This document shows positions 8,643 through 17,098 of a stretch of 64,000 bases of DNA, piece after piece. The stretch lies in NCBI RefSeq assembly GCF_008297975.1, contig NZ_VLNY01000016.1, forward strand, positions 1-64,000, in the 5' to 3' direction. This stretch comes from Antrihabitans cavernicola (lineage in GTDB: Bacteria > Actinomycetota > Actinomycetes > Mycobacteriales > Mycobacteriaceae). Positions within the stretch are counted from its first letter, which is position 1; every line of letters begins with the position of its first letter. A program made the position numbers and the translations under genes. The notes under the pieces are model-generated. The model ran no database searches. It saw only the letters and a list, made by a program, of their open reading frames with translations, and was not told the DNA's origin.

Positions 8643-8679
8643 TAGATCAACTGATCTAGAGTTAGATCATGCGATCTAA
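8643..8679. promoter_or_regulatory. Two tandem palindromes with TTAGATC arms (TetR operators)
   Basis: TAGATCA-AC-TGATCTA (8643-8658) and TTAGATC-ATGC-GATCTAA (8662-8679) are both perfect. The second covers the ATG (8669) of the TetR gene, so repressor binding would block transcription initiation or early elongation. The two centres are about 20 bp apart, placing them on the same DNA face and suggesting cooperative binding of two dimers. Confidence 0.8.
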
Positions 8680-9289
8680 AGAGGACGCGACCTTCACAGA
8701 GACAGCGCGCCGTGCGCAGATTGTCGATGTCGCGATCGAGACGATCGCCGAACTCGGCTACCACCAGGCCTCGGTTCGCAAGATCGCGGAGCGAGTGGGC
8801 GTCGCGATGAGTGTGGTGCTCTATCACTTCGGCAACAAGGACGACTTGGTGGCGGCAATCGTCACCGAGCTGTATCGGTCGTTGATCGCGATCATGACGC
8901 CGGACATGGAATCGGAAACCACGGCGCGCGGAAAACTTTCGGCCCACATCCGGGCGCATGTTCAGTACATCGCGACTCATCGATCGCATCAGATCGCGTT
9001 GATGGAGATCGGTTCCAACTATCGCAGCAGCACCGGTGAGCGCCTGCATCAACTGCGTGTCGACCCGTCGGTGCTCGCCGACATGTCGAGCCTCGAGCTC
9101 GATTCCATACTTGCGCTCGGAGTCGACAATGGCGAATTCCGCTCGCTGTCGCCAAGTTTCACGGCGACGGCGGTGCGGGGCGCGATCGGCGGCGCACTGA
9201 TGAGGTCGATGGCCGATCCAGATTTCGACGTCGTCGCCTATGGCGAGCACTTGGTCACCACCTTCGAGATCGCAACCAAACATCCTTAG
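8669..9289 (+). CDS. TetR-family regulator
   Basis: 206 residues. The helix-turn-helix (QASVRKIAERVGVAMSVVLY) is at residues 31-50, followed by an effector domain with a TetR_C-like HIRAHVQYI segment. The start codon lies inside its presumed operator. A GT1 glycosyltransferase starts 25 bp downstream, so the two form an operon. Glycosyltransferases of that kind often inactivate a toxic aglycone, and the regulator may sense the same compound. This functional link is inference. Confidence 0.87.
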   Translation: MRSKEDATFTETARRAQIVDVAIETIAELGYHQASVRKIAERVGVAMSVVLYHFGNKDDLVAAIVTELYRSLIAIMTPDMESETTARGKLSAHIRAHVQYIATHRSHQIALMEIGSNYRSSTGERLHQLRVDPSVLADMSSLELDSILALGVDNGEFRSLSPSFTATAVRGAIGGALMRSMADPDFDVVAYGEHLVTTFEIATKHP

Positions 9290-9314
9290 CAGCAACACAA
9301 ATGAAGGGGAGATG

Positions 9315-10556
9315 ATGGCTAGAATCGCAATTGCCGCGATCGGTTCGCGTGGAGATGTCGCGCCGTTCACCGACTTCGGTTGTCGTCTGAAAGAAGCAGG
9401 CCACGAGGTTGTCGTTGCCGCCGTGACCGAGTATGCCGACTCGGTATCGGAGTGCGGTCTGGAGGCTCGCTCGGTCGAATTCGCGGTAAGCGGCGACATC
9501 GATCTGGAAGCGAATCCGATGAAGATCGCGAAGCAAGCGGTCTCGCCGAAGGGGATGCTCGCTACCGGGCGAAACCTCCTCGCCGCGCTCGACGACGTGC
9601 GTGCCGACGTGCTGCTCCTGTCGCCGTTCGCCGAACTTGCCGGCCACCCGCTCGCCGAAGCGAGGAACATCCCGAGCATCGGCGTTCGCTTGCAACCGAT
9701 GTCGACAACGGCCGAGTTTCCACCGTCGCTGATGGGCGGCTGGTCTGCCGGTTCGATGATCAACCGTGCTGCCGGTCGACGTGCTGCCGGAGTGATCGAT
9801 CGCATGTACGGCAAGACCATTGCAGCCTTTCGCGAACAACTGGACCTGCCGCGGATGTCCGCCAAAGCGATGCGGCGACAGCGCACGGACGCTGAATGGC
9901 CTATCCTGCATGGCTTTTCGCCGAGCGTGGTGCCTCGGCCTGCGGATTGGCGTCCCGGACTGGAGGTGACCGGCTACTGGTGGCCGCAGCAGCCCATCGG
10001 CTGGGAGCCGCCGCACGATCTGGTCTCGTTCCTCGAATCCGGCTTGCCACCAGTGATTTTCGGACTGGGAAGCCTCATCGTGACCGCCGACGAGGCCGCC
10101 CGAATCTCGGAAATTGCCTCGGAGGCCCTGCGTAAGGTCGGCGTCCGCGGTGTGGTTCAGGCGGGCGGTGCCGCGCTGGATGCCGGCAACGACAACCAGA
10201 TCATCACCGTAGGGGGCGTGCCGCACGATTGGCTGTTCGGCAAGGCCGCGGCCGTGGTGCACTCCTGCGGTGCAGGGACGATGGCCGCAGGGTTGCGCGC
10301 CGGTTTGCCTGCCGTCGCAGTACCCTCGCCGGGTGGCGACCAACTGTTCTGGTCGCGACGGCTTGCCGAACTCGGCGTCAGTTCGGCGACGGTGCAGCGC
10401 CCCAAGCTCACCGCCGACAAGCTCGCTGCGGCAATCGATTCGGCTTTGACCGAACAGTCGCACCGTGACAGCGCCGAACAGTTGGCTGCCCGAATCGCTG
10501 CCGAAGCCGGCGCTGGTGCCGTCGTCGATGCGGTCGAGAGGCTCGTCAGAGTGTGA
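9315..10556 (+). CDS. GT1-family glycosyltransferase (UDP-sugar dependent)
   Basis: 413 residues, a two-domain GT-B fold. The N-terminus MARIAIAAIGSRGDVAPF is the acceptor domain of sterol/macrolide-type glycosyltransferases. The C-terminal nucleotide-sugar domain has VPHDWLFGKAAAVVHSCGAG and PSPGGDQLFWSRRLAELGVS, matching the PSPG box with the His and Asp/Gln that hold the UDP-sugar. AAGGGGAG precedes tandem ATGs at 9312 and 9315; the second was chosen. It is likely cytoplasmic and modifies a lipophilic small molecule. It is co-transcribed with the preceding TetR gene. Confidence 0.88.
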   Translation: MARIAIAAIGSRGDVAPFTDFGCRLKEAGHEVVVAAVTEYADSVSECGLEARSVEFAVSGDIDLEANPMKIAKQAVSPKGMLATGRNLLAALDDVRADVLLLSPFAELAGHPLAEARNIPSIGVRLQPMSTTAEFPPSLMGGWSAGSMINRAAGRRAAGVIDRMYGKTIAAFREQLDLPRMSAKAMRRQRTDAEWPILHGFSPSVVPRPADWRPGLEVTGYWWPQQPIGWEPPHDLVSFLESGLPPVIFGLGSLIVTADEAARISEIASEALRKVGVRGVVQAGGAALDAGNDNQIITVGGVPHDWLFGKAAAVVHSCGAGTMAAGLRAGLPAVAVPSPGGDQLFWSRRLAELGVSSATVQRPKLTADKLAAAIDSALTEQSHRDSAEQLAARIAAEAGAGAVVDAVERLVRV

Positions 10557-10578
10557 CGTGTGCGCGACAATGTAAGGC

Positions 10579-10971
10579 ATGGGCACCGTGGGCAGGGACG
10601 ACACCGAAGACCTACGCAGAGCCGAGCGCGGACTGCAAGCCGCGCAACTGGCGGCCGACGCCGATGCACTCGATCGATTGCTCGACGATCGGCTGATCTT
10701 CACGCTCGGCATGGATGGCAAGACGTACTCCAAGCAGGATGATCTCGACATTCAGCGGTCCGGATCGCAGCAGCTGACCCGGGTCGACGAGGAAGATCTG
10801 CAGGTGTTCGTCGAGGGCGATACCGGCGTCACGTGGTTCCTCGGCACACTCGCGGGTGAAATCGGAGGTGAGCCGTTCGGGGCTCGGATGCGCTACACGA
10901 GAACGTGGCTGCGTGACGGTTCGGGCGACTGGCGGGTGATCGCCGCCCACGCCAGTTCCGTACCGGAGTGA
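10579..10971 (+). CDS. SnoaL/DUF4440-like (NTF2-fold) protein
   Basis: 130 residues. The pattern of an N-terminal helix ending in LDRLLDDRLIFTLGMDGKTY, then strands with WFLGTLAG and a final WRVIAAHAS, is that of nuclear-transport-factor-2-fold DUF4440 proteins, which act as small-molecule binding or isomerase domains. It lies 22 bp after the glycosyltransferase and may be in its operon. The ligand is unknown. Confidence 0.75.
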   Translation: MGTVGRDDTEDLRRAERGLQAAQLAADADALDRLLDDRLIFTLGMDGKTYSKQDDLDIQRSGSQQLTRVDEEDLQVFVEGDTGVTWFLGTLAGEIGGEPFGARMRYTRTWLRDGSGDWRVIAAHASSVPE

Positions 10972-11047
10972 AGGTTTTTGGTACACGGAAGTCTCACTTC
11001 AGCGAAACCGCTGCGCACACCGGTTGTCGAGCCTAAGCTCCGCAAAC

Positions 11048-12475
11048 GTGACGTACGAATTGCTGCCCGAACCGCCTCGCCGAACACGTCGTATGTTCAG
11101 CTTGCTCGTTGCCGTTCTGATGCCCCTGGCAATGATCGTGGTGGGAGGCTCGACTGCGTCGGCAGAACCGCCACCGCCACCGGACTCCTTCTACGACGTC
11201 CCGGCGGGGCTTGCGGCCGCGAAACCCGGTGCTGTGCTCAAGAGTCGGCCGGTCGACGTGAAATTGCTGCAGCTGTTGCCGATCAACGTCACGGCGTGGC
11301 AGCTGCTCTACCGCACGACCGCCGCCGACGGTTCCCCGTACGCGGCGGTGACGACGGTGATGATTCCCCGTGGACCTGCCAAGCCGCGTCCGTTGCTGTC
11401 CTACCAGGCGGCCACCGATTCGATTTCCCGGATCTGCGGTCCGTCGTACAGCTTGACCAATGGGCTTCCGATCGAATTGGGCAATCCGGCAGGCCCCTTG
11501 ACCTTTGCGTTGCCGGGCGGCGAAGTTGCCCTCGCCGCAGCAGGTTTGGAGCAGGGTTGGGCGGTCGCGCTGCCGGATCACGGCGGTATCAACGATCGAT
11601 TCCTGACGCCGCGCGAGCCGGGTTACGCCGTCTTGGACGGGATTCGCGCAGTCGAAGGATTCCAGCCCGTCGGGTTGACCGGTGCCAGCACTCCCGTCGG
11701 GATGTGGGGCTACTCGGGTGGTGCGATCGCCAGCAGCTGGGCTGTGGAGTTGCAGCCGACCTACGCTCCCGAGCTCAACATCAAGGGTGCCGCGTTCGGC
11801 GCTCCCGAGCGTGACCTCGAAGCATCGCTCCGTGCGGCGAACGCAACGCCGCTCGCGGGATTGATCCCGATCGCACTCAGTGCAATCGGTAAGGATGTGC
11901 CCGGCTTCACCCAAGAAGTCAACAAGTTCGCGACGCCGGACGGGGCTGCGCGGATGGCCGAAACGGCCAATCACTGCCTCGGCCAGAACGTGCTGGCCAA
12001 CCTGTGGTTCGACTATCGGACCCTACTGAACCAGCCGATCGACGTGGTGCTGAAAGATCCGATCTTGCGGAAGGCGATCGACGATCGCGGCATGACGAAC
12101 AACATTCCGACCGCGCCGCTCTACGTCTACAACGGCGTCACCGAAGAGGTCGCTCCCATCGTGGCGACGGACAGACAGGTGAACGGTTACTGCGCAGGCG
12201 GAACGCCGGTGACGTATCGCCGCCAGGAGTTCCCGCCGCGCCCCTTCCCGCAGGTGATGTCCACCCACGGCGTCGTCGCGATCACGGGCGCACCCGATGC
12301 CTTCGCCTGGCTGAAGCAGCGGTTGGCCCCTAACGCGCCTCGGCCGTCGGGCTGCGACATTCAAACGGTGCCGACGACGTTGCTGACACCGGATTCGCTG
12401 TCGGTGCTCGGGCCGTCGTTCATCGGCAACATGCTGCTGACGGCGCTCGGTCAACCGATCGGGGCTGGCCGCTGA
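11048..12475 (+). CDS. Secreted lipase (LIP family, PF03583-type)
   Basis: About 475 residues. A basic segment (PPRRTRRM) and hydrophobic helix ending STASA-E form a signal peptide. The mature protein has the alpha/beta-hydrolase nucleophile elbow GYSGG within MWGYSGGAIASSW, the hallmark of secretory lipases. The late segment STHGVVAITGAPDAFAWL carries the probable catalytic His, and APDA is typical of the family. It is expected to hydrolyse triacylglycerol or related esters outside the cell. GTG at 11048 gives a normal signal peptide; an in-frame TTG at 11024 is also possible. A GMC oxidase gene follows convergently, 7 bp away. Confidence 0.87.
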   Translation: MTYELLPEPPRRTRRMFSLLVAVLMPLAMIVVGGSTASAEPPPPPDSFYDVPAGLAAAKPGAVLKSRPVDVKLLQLLPINVTAWQLLYRTTAADGSPYAAVTTVMIPRGPAKPRPLLSYQAATDSISRICGPSYSLTNGLPIELGNPAGPLTFALPGGEVALAAAGLEQGWAVALPDHGGINDRFLTPREPGYAVLDGIRAVEGFQPVGLTGASTPVGMWGYSGGAIASSWAVELQPTYAPELNIKGAAFGAPERDLEASLRAANATPLAGLIPIALSAIGKDVPGFTQEVNKFATPDGAARMAETANHCLGQNVLANLWFDYRTLLNQPIDVVLKDPILRKAIDDRGMTNNIPTAPLYVYNGVTEEVAPIVATDRQVNGYCAGGTPVTYRRQEFPPRPFPQVMSTHGVVAITGAPDAFAWLKQRLAPNAPRPSGCDIQTVPTTLLTPDSLSVLGPSFIGNMLLTALGQPIGAGR

Positions 12476-12482
12476 GCCGGTT

Positions 12483-14207
12483 TCACCGATCGTCGCGCTC
12501 GAGCTCCGGATCGTAGCGGGGCAGACCGAGATCGGCGCGGAGCTCGTCGGCGGCCCGTTCGGCGAACATCGAAATCGTCAGGAAAGGATTGACCCCGATC
12601 GCGCGGGGAAGAACCGAGCCGTCGACGACGAGCAGCCCGTCGTGGATGCCGCCGTCGGCTCTGAAAACTCGACCCGCGTGATCGACGACGCCACCCGCGA
12701 CGGTTTCGGCGGTGGCACATCCGCCGAGCGGATGGGCGGTGATCAGATGATTGCCGAACAGGGTGTTGGCCCACCACGGATTCTTGATGTAGGTACCACC
12801 GATGGCTTCGACGGCGGGTTTCAGCAACTCGTCGATGTCTTTGTAGATCCGCTCGCTCGGTGCCCCAGGCCAGTCGATCGTGACCGACCCGTCCTTCTTC
12901 AACACCAGCTCACCGTCGGAGTTGTCGTGCACCATGATCAGGAAGCCGAGGGAATGGTTCATCGCGCCGTCGATGTTGAATTGCACGTCCTTGCGCCACC
13001 GATTCACCTTGGCAGGACGAAACTCCGGGTACTTGGCTGCGGCCAGACCCATCAGGCCCAACCGGAACACATCGACCAACGCGCGCGGTAGCGAGAGGTC
13101 TTGCACGGTGAAACGCTTTCGCAGATCGGGTTGATCCGCGCCGAAACGCATGGCGACGGTGATGCTCGGCCCGCACATCAGGCCTGACCGCGGTGGGCCC
13201 TCGTCCGTCGACCACGACTGCGTATCGGTGCGCATGTCGGTGTTGTAGGCGATCGCGAAATTGTCCCCGTTGCCGCTGAAATTCTTGCCGATCCGCGACG
13301 ACAGATCGAGTCCGCGCTCGCGCGACCGCAGCAGAATCGCGTTGGTACCCAGCGAACCTGCCGACAGCACAACGGTTTTCGCGATCACACTGATCGGGGT
13401 GGTCTTGGTGCCCCGGCTTCCCGATCGGCGCACACCGGTCACCTGCCACCGACCGTCGGGCAGTTTCTCGACGCGATCGACCTCGAGACGCGGGTGCAGT
13501 TCGACACCGAAATGGCGCGCCATCGGCAGGTAGTTGGTCATCAGGGTGTTCTTGGAGAAACTGTTGTCGCCGGTGCCGTCGCCGCCGTGCATCGGGCACT
13601 GCCGACGCTGCACGCCGTACCGGGTGACCCGGTCTTCCTTGTTGACCGCAATGTTCAGCGGCGTCACCTCCGCACCTGCGGTCTTGGCGATTTCGCCGAA
13701 AACCTTGTCCCGCGCCAGGTTTTCGCCGTCGACGAATCGGTTTGCTCCCAGCATCGCCGCGGCGCGGTCGTAGTACTCGCCGAGGCCGCCGATGCCCTCC
13801 GGCTCTTGTTCGACCAAGTCGCGAAACTGGCGCGGCCACGACGCAAGGAACACTTCGCGGTCGGGGATGATCGCGACGTTGAAGTTCATCAGCGACGTGC
13901 CGCCCAAGCCGCTGGCACGGATCACGTCGACCGTCTTGTTGCGGTCGACCTGAAATATGCCCAGCGGATTCAACGACGAATAGAGCTTGGTTGCCGCGGA
14001 CTCCTGCGATTCGGGGAAGGTGCCGGTCGGGTGCTCGTCACCACGCTCGAAAACGGCGATCGTCAGACCCTTTTCGGCGGTGGCGTTGGCGATTCCCAGT
14101 CGAGCCGCCGTTATCGCACCGCCGTATCCGGAGCCGACGATGACGACGTCGTACTCATCGGCCAATTCCTCGGGCGGACTGGCGAGCGCAGCGGCCGTCT
14201 CCTTCAT
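12483..14207 (-). CDS. GMC-family FAD oxidoreductase, cholesterol-oxidase-like
   Basis: 574 residues. The FAD-binding VVIVGSGYGGAITAARL is at 20-37, GLGGTSLMNFNVAI is the second GMC signature, and near the C-terminus HPLGGCATAETVAGGVVD followed by GVNPFLTISMFAERAA carries the active-site His and Asn of ChoD-like enzymes. There is no obvious signal peptide, unlike the classical secreted cholesterol oxidases, resembling mycobacterial ChoD. It probably oxidises a sterol or other alcohol. The gene upstream at 14220 lies 12 bp away in the same direction and is probably its operon partner. Confidence 0.87.
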   Translation of the reverse strand: MKETAAALASPPEELADEYDVVIVGSGYGGAITAARLGIANATAEKGLTIAVFERGDEHPTGTFPESQESAATKLYSSLNPLGIFQVDRNKTVDVIRASGLGGTSLMNFNVAIIPDREVFLASWPRQFRDLVEQEPEGIGGLGEYYDRAAAMLGANRFVDGENLARDKVFGEIAKTAGAEVTPLNIAVNKEDRVTRYGVQRRQCPMHGGDGTGDNSFSKNTLMTNYLPMARHFGVELHPRLEVDRVEKLPDGRWQVTGVRRSGSRGTKTTPISVIAKTVVLSAGSLGTNAILLRSRERGLDLSSRIGKNFSGNGDNFAIAYNTDMRTDTQSWSTDEGPPRSGLMCGPSITVAMRFGADQPDLRKRFTVQDLSLPRALVDVFRLGLMGLAAAKYPEFRPAKVNRWRKDVQFNIDGAMNHSLGFLIMVHDNSDGELVLKKDGSVTIDWPGAPSERIYKDIDELLKPAVEAIGGTYIKNPWWANTLFGNHLITAHPLGGCATAETVAGGVVDHAGRVFRADGGIHDGLLVVDGSVLPRAIGVNPFLTISMFAERAADELRADLGLPRYDPELERDDR

Positions 14208-14219
14208 GAGCTTGTTCGG

Positions 14220-14735
14220 TCACGCGCCCGTGGCGTCGAGCGCGAACCACAGCACGTTCGCCGGTGCGGACTCGCTGCGCTTCCACATGGCGGGTCCCAG
14301 AAACAGGCCGGGGGACACCTCACGAAGTTCGTCGTGGATCTGGCGGACGAACCATGGGTTGCCCGGCTGCTCGTAGTCCAGGACGATCGTGTCGGCGCCG
14401 TCGATCACCGACGGTTCGACGCGAGTCTTGAAGGCGAACCAATCCATCGAGACACCGAGTTGGACGCGGTTTATACCCGACCCGCTCTGGCTGTCTTCCG
14501 AGGTCAAAGTCTTTCCGTCCCAAGGAAAAACAGGCAACTTGGCAGCGGCGCGCAAAAGTCCGGCCAGCGGCGTCTTGTCGACTCCACGCACCGCGAGCAT
14601 TCGACCCTTCGGCTTGTTGTCGAGGACGCTCAGATCGGCGGGTACGGTGCCTGCGCGGTAGAGGGCATCGAGGTCGTCGAAACTCTGTGCCGACAGATCG
14701 TCGAGCGTGCGGGGTTGCTGTCCAGCGCTGGTCAT
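14220..14735 (-). CDS. Conserved protein of unknown function, operon partner of the GMC oxidase
   Basis: 171 residues from the ATG at 14735, which has an excellent GGAGG 6 bp upstream; a longer in-frame start at 14786 lacks one. No signal peptide or membrane segment is seen. The C-terminal half alternates strand-like segments (TIVLDYEQPGNPWFVRQIHD and LREVSPGLFLGPAMWK, ending VLWFALD), suggesting a small beta-barrel of lipocalin/SRPBCC character that could bind a lipid. The tight spacing with the GMC oxidase suggests it binds or delivers the same substrate. I cannot name the family. Confidence 0.7.
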   Translation of the reverse strand: MTSAGQQPRTLDDLSAQSFDDLDALYRAGTVPADLSVLDNKPKGRMLAVRGVDKTPLAGLLRAAAKLPVFPWDGKTLTSEDSQSGSGINRVQLGVSMDWFAFKTRVEPSVIDGADTIVLDYEQPGNPWFVRQIHDELREVSPGLFLGPAMWKRSESAPANVLWFALDATGA

Positions 14736-14755
14736 GGTCGCCTCCGGATGATTGA

Positions 14756-14782
14756 CTCCAGTGCGGTTCATCTTGGTCGAGG
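14756..14782. repeat. Copy 1 of a duplicated leader motif (CTCCAGTGCGGTT-N6-GGTCGAGG)
   Basis: CTCCAGTGCGGTT (14756-14768) and GGTCGAGG (14775-14782) recur with a 5-bp spacer at 15750-15775. Read on the minus strand, both copies lie a few tens of bases upstream of a start codon (14735 and uppP at 15742). This suggests a duplicated promoter/leader or a shared regulator site. Confidence 0.5.
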
Positions 14783-14821
14783 ACATCGCCAGGTGGTCGC
14801 GAATCGCGATATCAGCGCTTC

Positions 14822-15742
14822 TCAGGCAAAACGGGCGATGGACAGCAGCCCCGCAACCAGGCAGTAGACGGCGAACGGGAGCAGCGTTCGAGTCTCGAAG
14901 TATTTCGTCAGGAACTTCACGGCCACGTAAGCAGCAACACCCGCAACTATCGCCCCGACCAGCGCCTGCCCCAGTATTCCGTCACCCTGCGGTCCTGCGA
15001 GCTGCGGCAGCTTCAGTACACCGGCTGCAAAGATGACGGGTGTGGCAAGGAGGAACGCGAACTTCGCCGCGTCCTCGTTGTCGAGACCGCGGACCAGCCC
15101 GCCCACCATCGTTACACCGGAGCGGCTGATCCCGGCAAGTAGTGCCAGGCACTGCACCAGACCGATGCCGCCGGCCTCCTTGTAGCTGAGGCTGTCGATC
15201 GTTCGTCGGCGCGTCGCTACCGTCGCCCCCTGCTCCGCGGCCTCGTGTTGGCGTCCGTACTCGGCGAGAGTCATCGACTGTCGTCGTCGTAGGGCTTCGC
15301 CGGCGATCAGGACGAGTCCGTTCAGAGTGAGGAATACGGCGGCAATCAGCGGGGTGGCGAACAGCGTTCGCAGCGGATGCTCGAGGAGTAGTCCGAGTAT
15401 TCCGACAGGAATGGTCGCGACGACGATCAGCCAGGCGAGTCGTTGGGTCGATGTGTCGATACGACGGTTCCGAATCGAGGTAACGAAGCCGCCGATGATT
15501 GCCACCCAATCGCGCCAATAGAAAATCAAGAGCGCAAGTGCCGTCGCGACGTGCAAGGCGACGACGAACGCCAGATATGGCGTGCCGGTGTCCGAATTGC
15601 CCTGTGTGACAAGGTCGCTCCATGAGCCGCCGATCCACGCCGGAACCAGCACGGAGTGGCCGAGGCTCGAGATCGGAAACAGCTCCGTGATGCCTTGAAG
15701 TGCCCCGATCACAATCGATTGCGGGTAGGTCAATGCAGACAA
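14822..15742 (-). CDS. uppP: Undecaprenyl-diphosphatase UppP (BacA)
   Basis: 306 residues, a polytopic membrane enzyme that dephosphorylates undecaprenyl pyrophosphate to recycle the lipid carrier for peptidoglycan and arabinogalactan synthesis. It gives bacitracin tolerance. The signature ALQGITELFPISSLGHSVLV (residues 14-33) and the second motif GISRSGVTM near residue 208 carry the active-site Glu, Ser/His and Arg. About eight hydrophobic helices follow. The start appears to be TTG at 15742 with GGAG 9 bp upstream; an ATG close by is out of frame. The leader shares a motif with the gene at 14735. Confidence 0.93.
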   Translation of the reverse strand: MSALTYPQSIVIGALQGITELFPISSLGHSVLVPAWIGGSWSDLVTQGNSDTGTPYLAFVVALHVATALALLIFYWRDWVAIIGGFVTSIRNRRIDTSTQRLAWLIVVATIPVGILGLLLEHPLRTLFATPLIAAVFLTLNGLVLIAGEALRRRQSMTLAEYGRQHEAAEQGATVATRRRTIDSLSYKEAGGIGLVQCLALLAGISRSGVTMVGGLVRGLDNEDAAKFAFLLATPVIFAAGVLKLPQLAGPQGDGILGQALVGAIVAGVAAYVAVKFLTKYFETRTLLPFAVYCLVAGLLSIARFA

Positions 15743-15749
15743 AAGTCAT

Positions 15750-15775
15750 CTCCAGTGCGGTTGTTTCGGTCGAGG
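15750..15775. repeat. Copy 2 of the duplicated leader motif, upstream of uppP
   Basis: CTCCAGTGCGGTT (15750-15762), 5-bp spacer, GGTCGAGG (15768-15775). See copy 1. On the minus strand this block includes the GGAG that serves as the likely uppP ribosome-binding site. Confidence 0.5.
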
Positions 15776-15925
15776 CCAGCGGCGTGTGAAATTCGAGATT
15801 ACCGGCAATATTCGTTGATTCATGACCCACGAAATTGAATTGTCGTATTCATCCGGAATGGGGCGCGGGCAGATTCGTGCCAGTCCGGGTGGATACCATC
15901 GAAACGCTTCGTTGTCGGACGACTT

Positions 15926-17032
15926 GTGAATCGGGGAACTCTGAGCAGCACCGGAATCGCGACCAGCAGCGCCGTCGACGATATCGACGACAAGGACACC
16001 TGGCTGCGTCGACTCGGCAGCGTTGCGATCGTCGTCGCCATTGCCGGTTGGGTGCTGTGGCGGACAGGCCCGGCAGTCGTTCCGCATCTGCAGGTGTTCG
16101 TCGGTGTCGCCGACATGTGGCCGCGTAGCACGGTGGAACCGATCTTCGCCTACCTGCTGCGGGTGCCACTGGGGCCGCTGGTCTATCAGCTGTTGCCGTA
16201 TTCGGGTCAGCGGACCTATCTCGTTCTGCACCTGGTGTGCCTGGTCGCGGCCGGAGCGCTGCTCGCCTTATGGCTGGTCCGGCGGCTGGGACTGCGTCGC
16301 GCACTGATCGCCTGTTGTGTGCTGGCGATGGCACCGATCACCGCCGTGCAGTTGAACTGGATCGGAATCTACGACGCGTTCTCGATCCTGGCTTTCGTTG
16401 CGTTGCTGATGGTGCTGAGTCGAGGGCCGCTGCTGCAGTTCGCCGTAGCTGTGTTGGTCGGCTTCCAGAATTTCGAGCAGTCCCTGTTCGCGGTGGCCAT
16501 TCTGTTGCTGGTCCCCGCCTTCGTTCGCGACCTCGGCGTGAAGCCACGAGCGGTGCCGCTGCTGGCTGGGCTCGTGGTGGGCAAGGTGGCGCTCGAAACC
16601 TATCTCGGGTCGGTGGGCGCGCAGTCGGGTTCCCGTCTGATGTTTCTCGCCACCGACGGCAAGGCGCGCGAGCTACTCACGGATTCGGTGTCGGTAGGGC
16701 CGATCATCGCGTGGTCGGCGCTCGGCGGACTGTGGCTCTACGCAATTCCGGCCGTGCGCACCGCGTTTCACGAATGGAGCCGGGGTCGACTTGTCGTTGC
16801 CGGGTTTGTCGCGGTTGTGTGGTTCTGTAGCGGCGTCATGTCCGAAGACGAGACCCGAGTACTGGCGATGACGTCGTTTCCGGCCGTGGTATTCGCGGCG
16901 ATGCACATCGCGAACCGGCACCGAGACCTGACCGAATTCGTCCGCTCACCCTTGGCCTGGGGGCTGATTCTCGCCCCGCCACTGGTGTTCTGGCAGGGTG
17001 TTCCGCTGCCGATGGGGATCACGATCGGATAG
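15926..17032 (+). CDS. Polytopic membrane protein of unknown function
   Basis: 368 residues with about nine to ten hydrophobic helices, the first at residues 32-48 after a soluble acidic N-terminus (SAVDDIDDKDTW). The arrangement resembles GT-C-type or EpsG-like polytopic proteins, but I see no conserved periplasmic acidic motif that would support a glycosyltransferase. The GTG start at 15926 follows the AT-rich stretch 15776-15900, which presumably holds the promoter. The gene runs divergently from uppP; a link with cell-envelope lipids is only suggested by that. Confidence 0.7.
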   Translation: MNRGTLSSTGIATSSAVDDIDDKDTWLRRLGSVAIVVAIAGWVLWRTGPAVVPHLQVFVGVADMWPRSTVEPIFAYLLRVPLGPLVYQLLPYSGQRTYLVLHLVCLVAAGALLALWLVRRLGLRRALIACCVLAMAPITAVQLNWIGIYDAFSILAFVALLMVLSRGPLLQFAVAVLVGFQNFEQSLFAVAILLLVPAFVRDLGVKPRAVPLLAGLVVGKVALETYLGSVGAQSGSRLMFLATDGKARELLTDSVSVGPIIAWSALGGLWLYAIPAVRTAFHEWSRGRLVVAGFVAVVWFCSGVMSEDETRVLAMTSFPAVVFAAMHIANRHRDLTEFVRSPLAWGLILAPPLVFWQGVPLPMGITIG

Positions 17033-17043
17033 CAAAGGCTTGC

Positions 17044-17066
17044 GCATATAGCAATGTATGCATATA
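17044..17066. promoter_or_regulatory. AT-rich candidate metal-regulator site upstream of the CDF gene
   Basis: Two direct copies of GCATATA (17044-17050 and 17060-17066), the second overlapping the palindrome TATGCATA (17057-17064), in an otherwise GC-rich region. ArsR/SmtB-type metal sensors bind such AT-rich palindromes. No regulator gene is adjacent, so control in trans is inferred. Confidence 0.4.
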
Positions 17067-17098
17067 TTTTCCGGCATGCCTTTCGAAGAAATCGCGTC

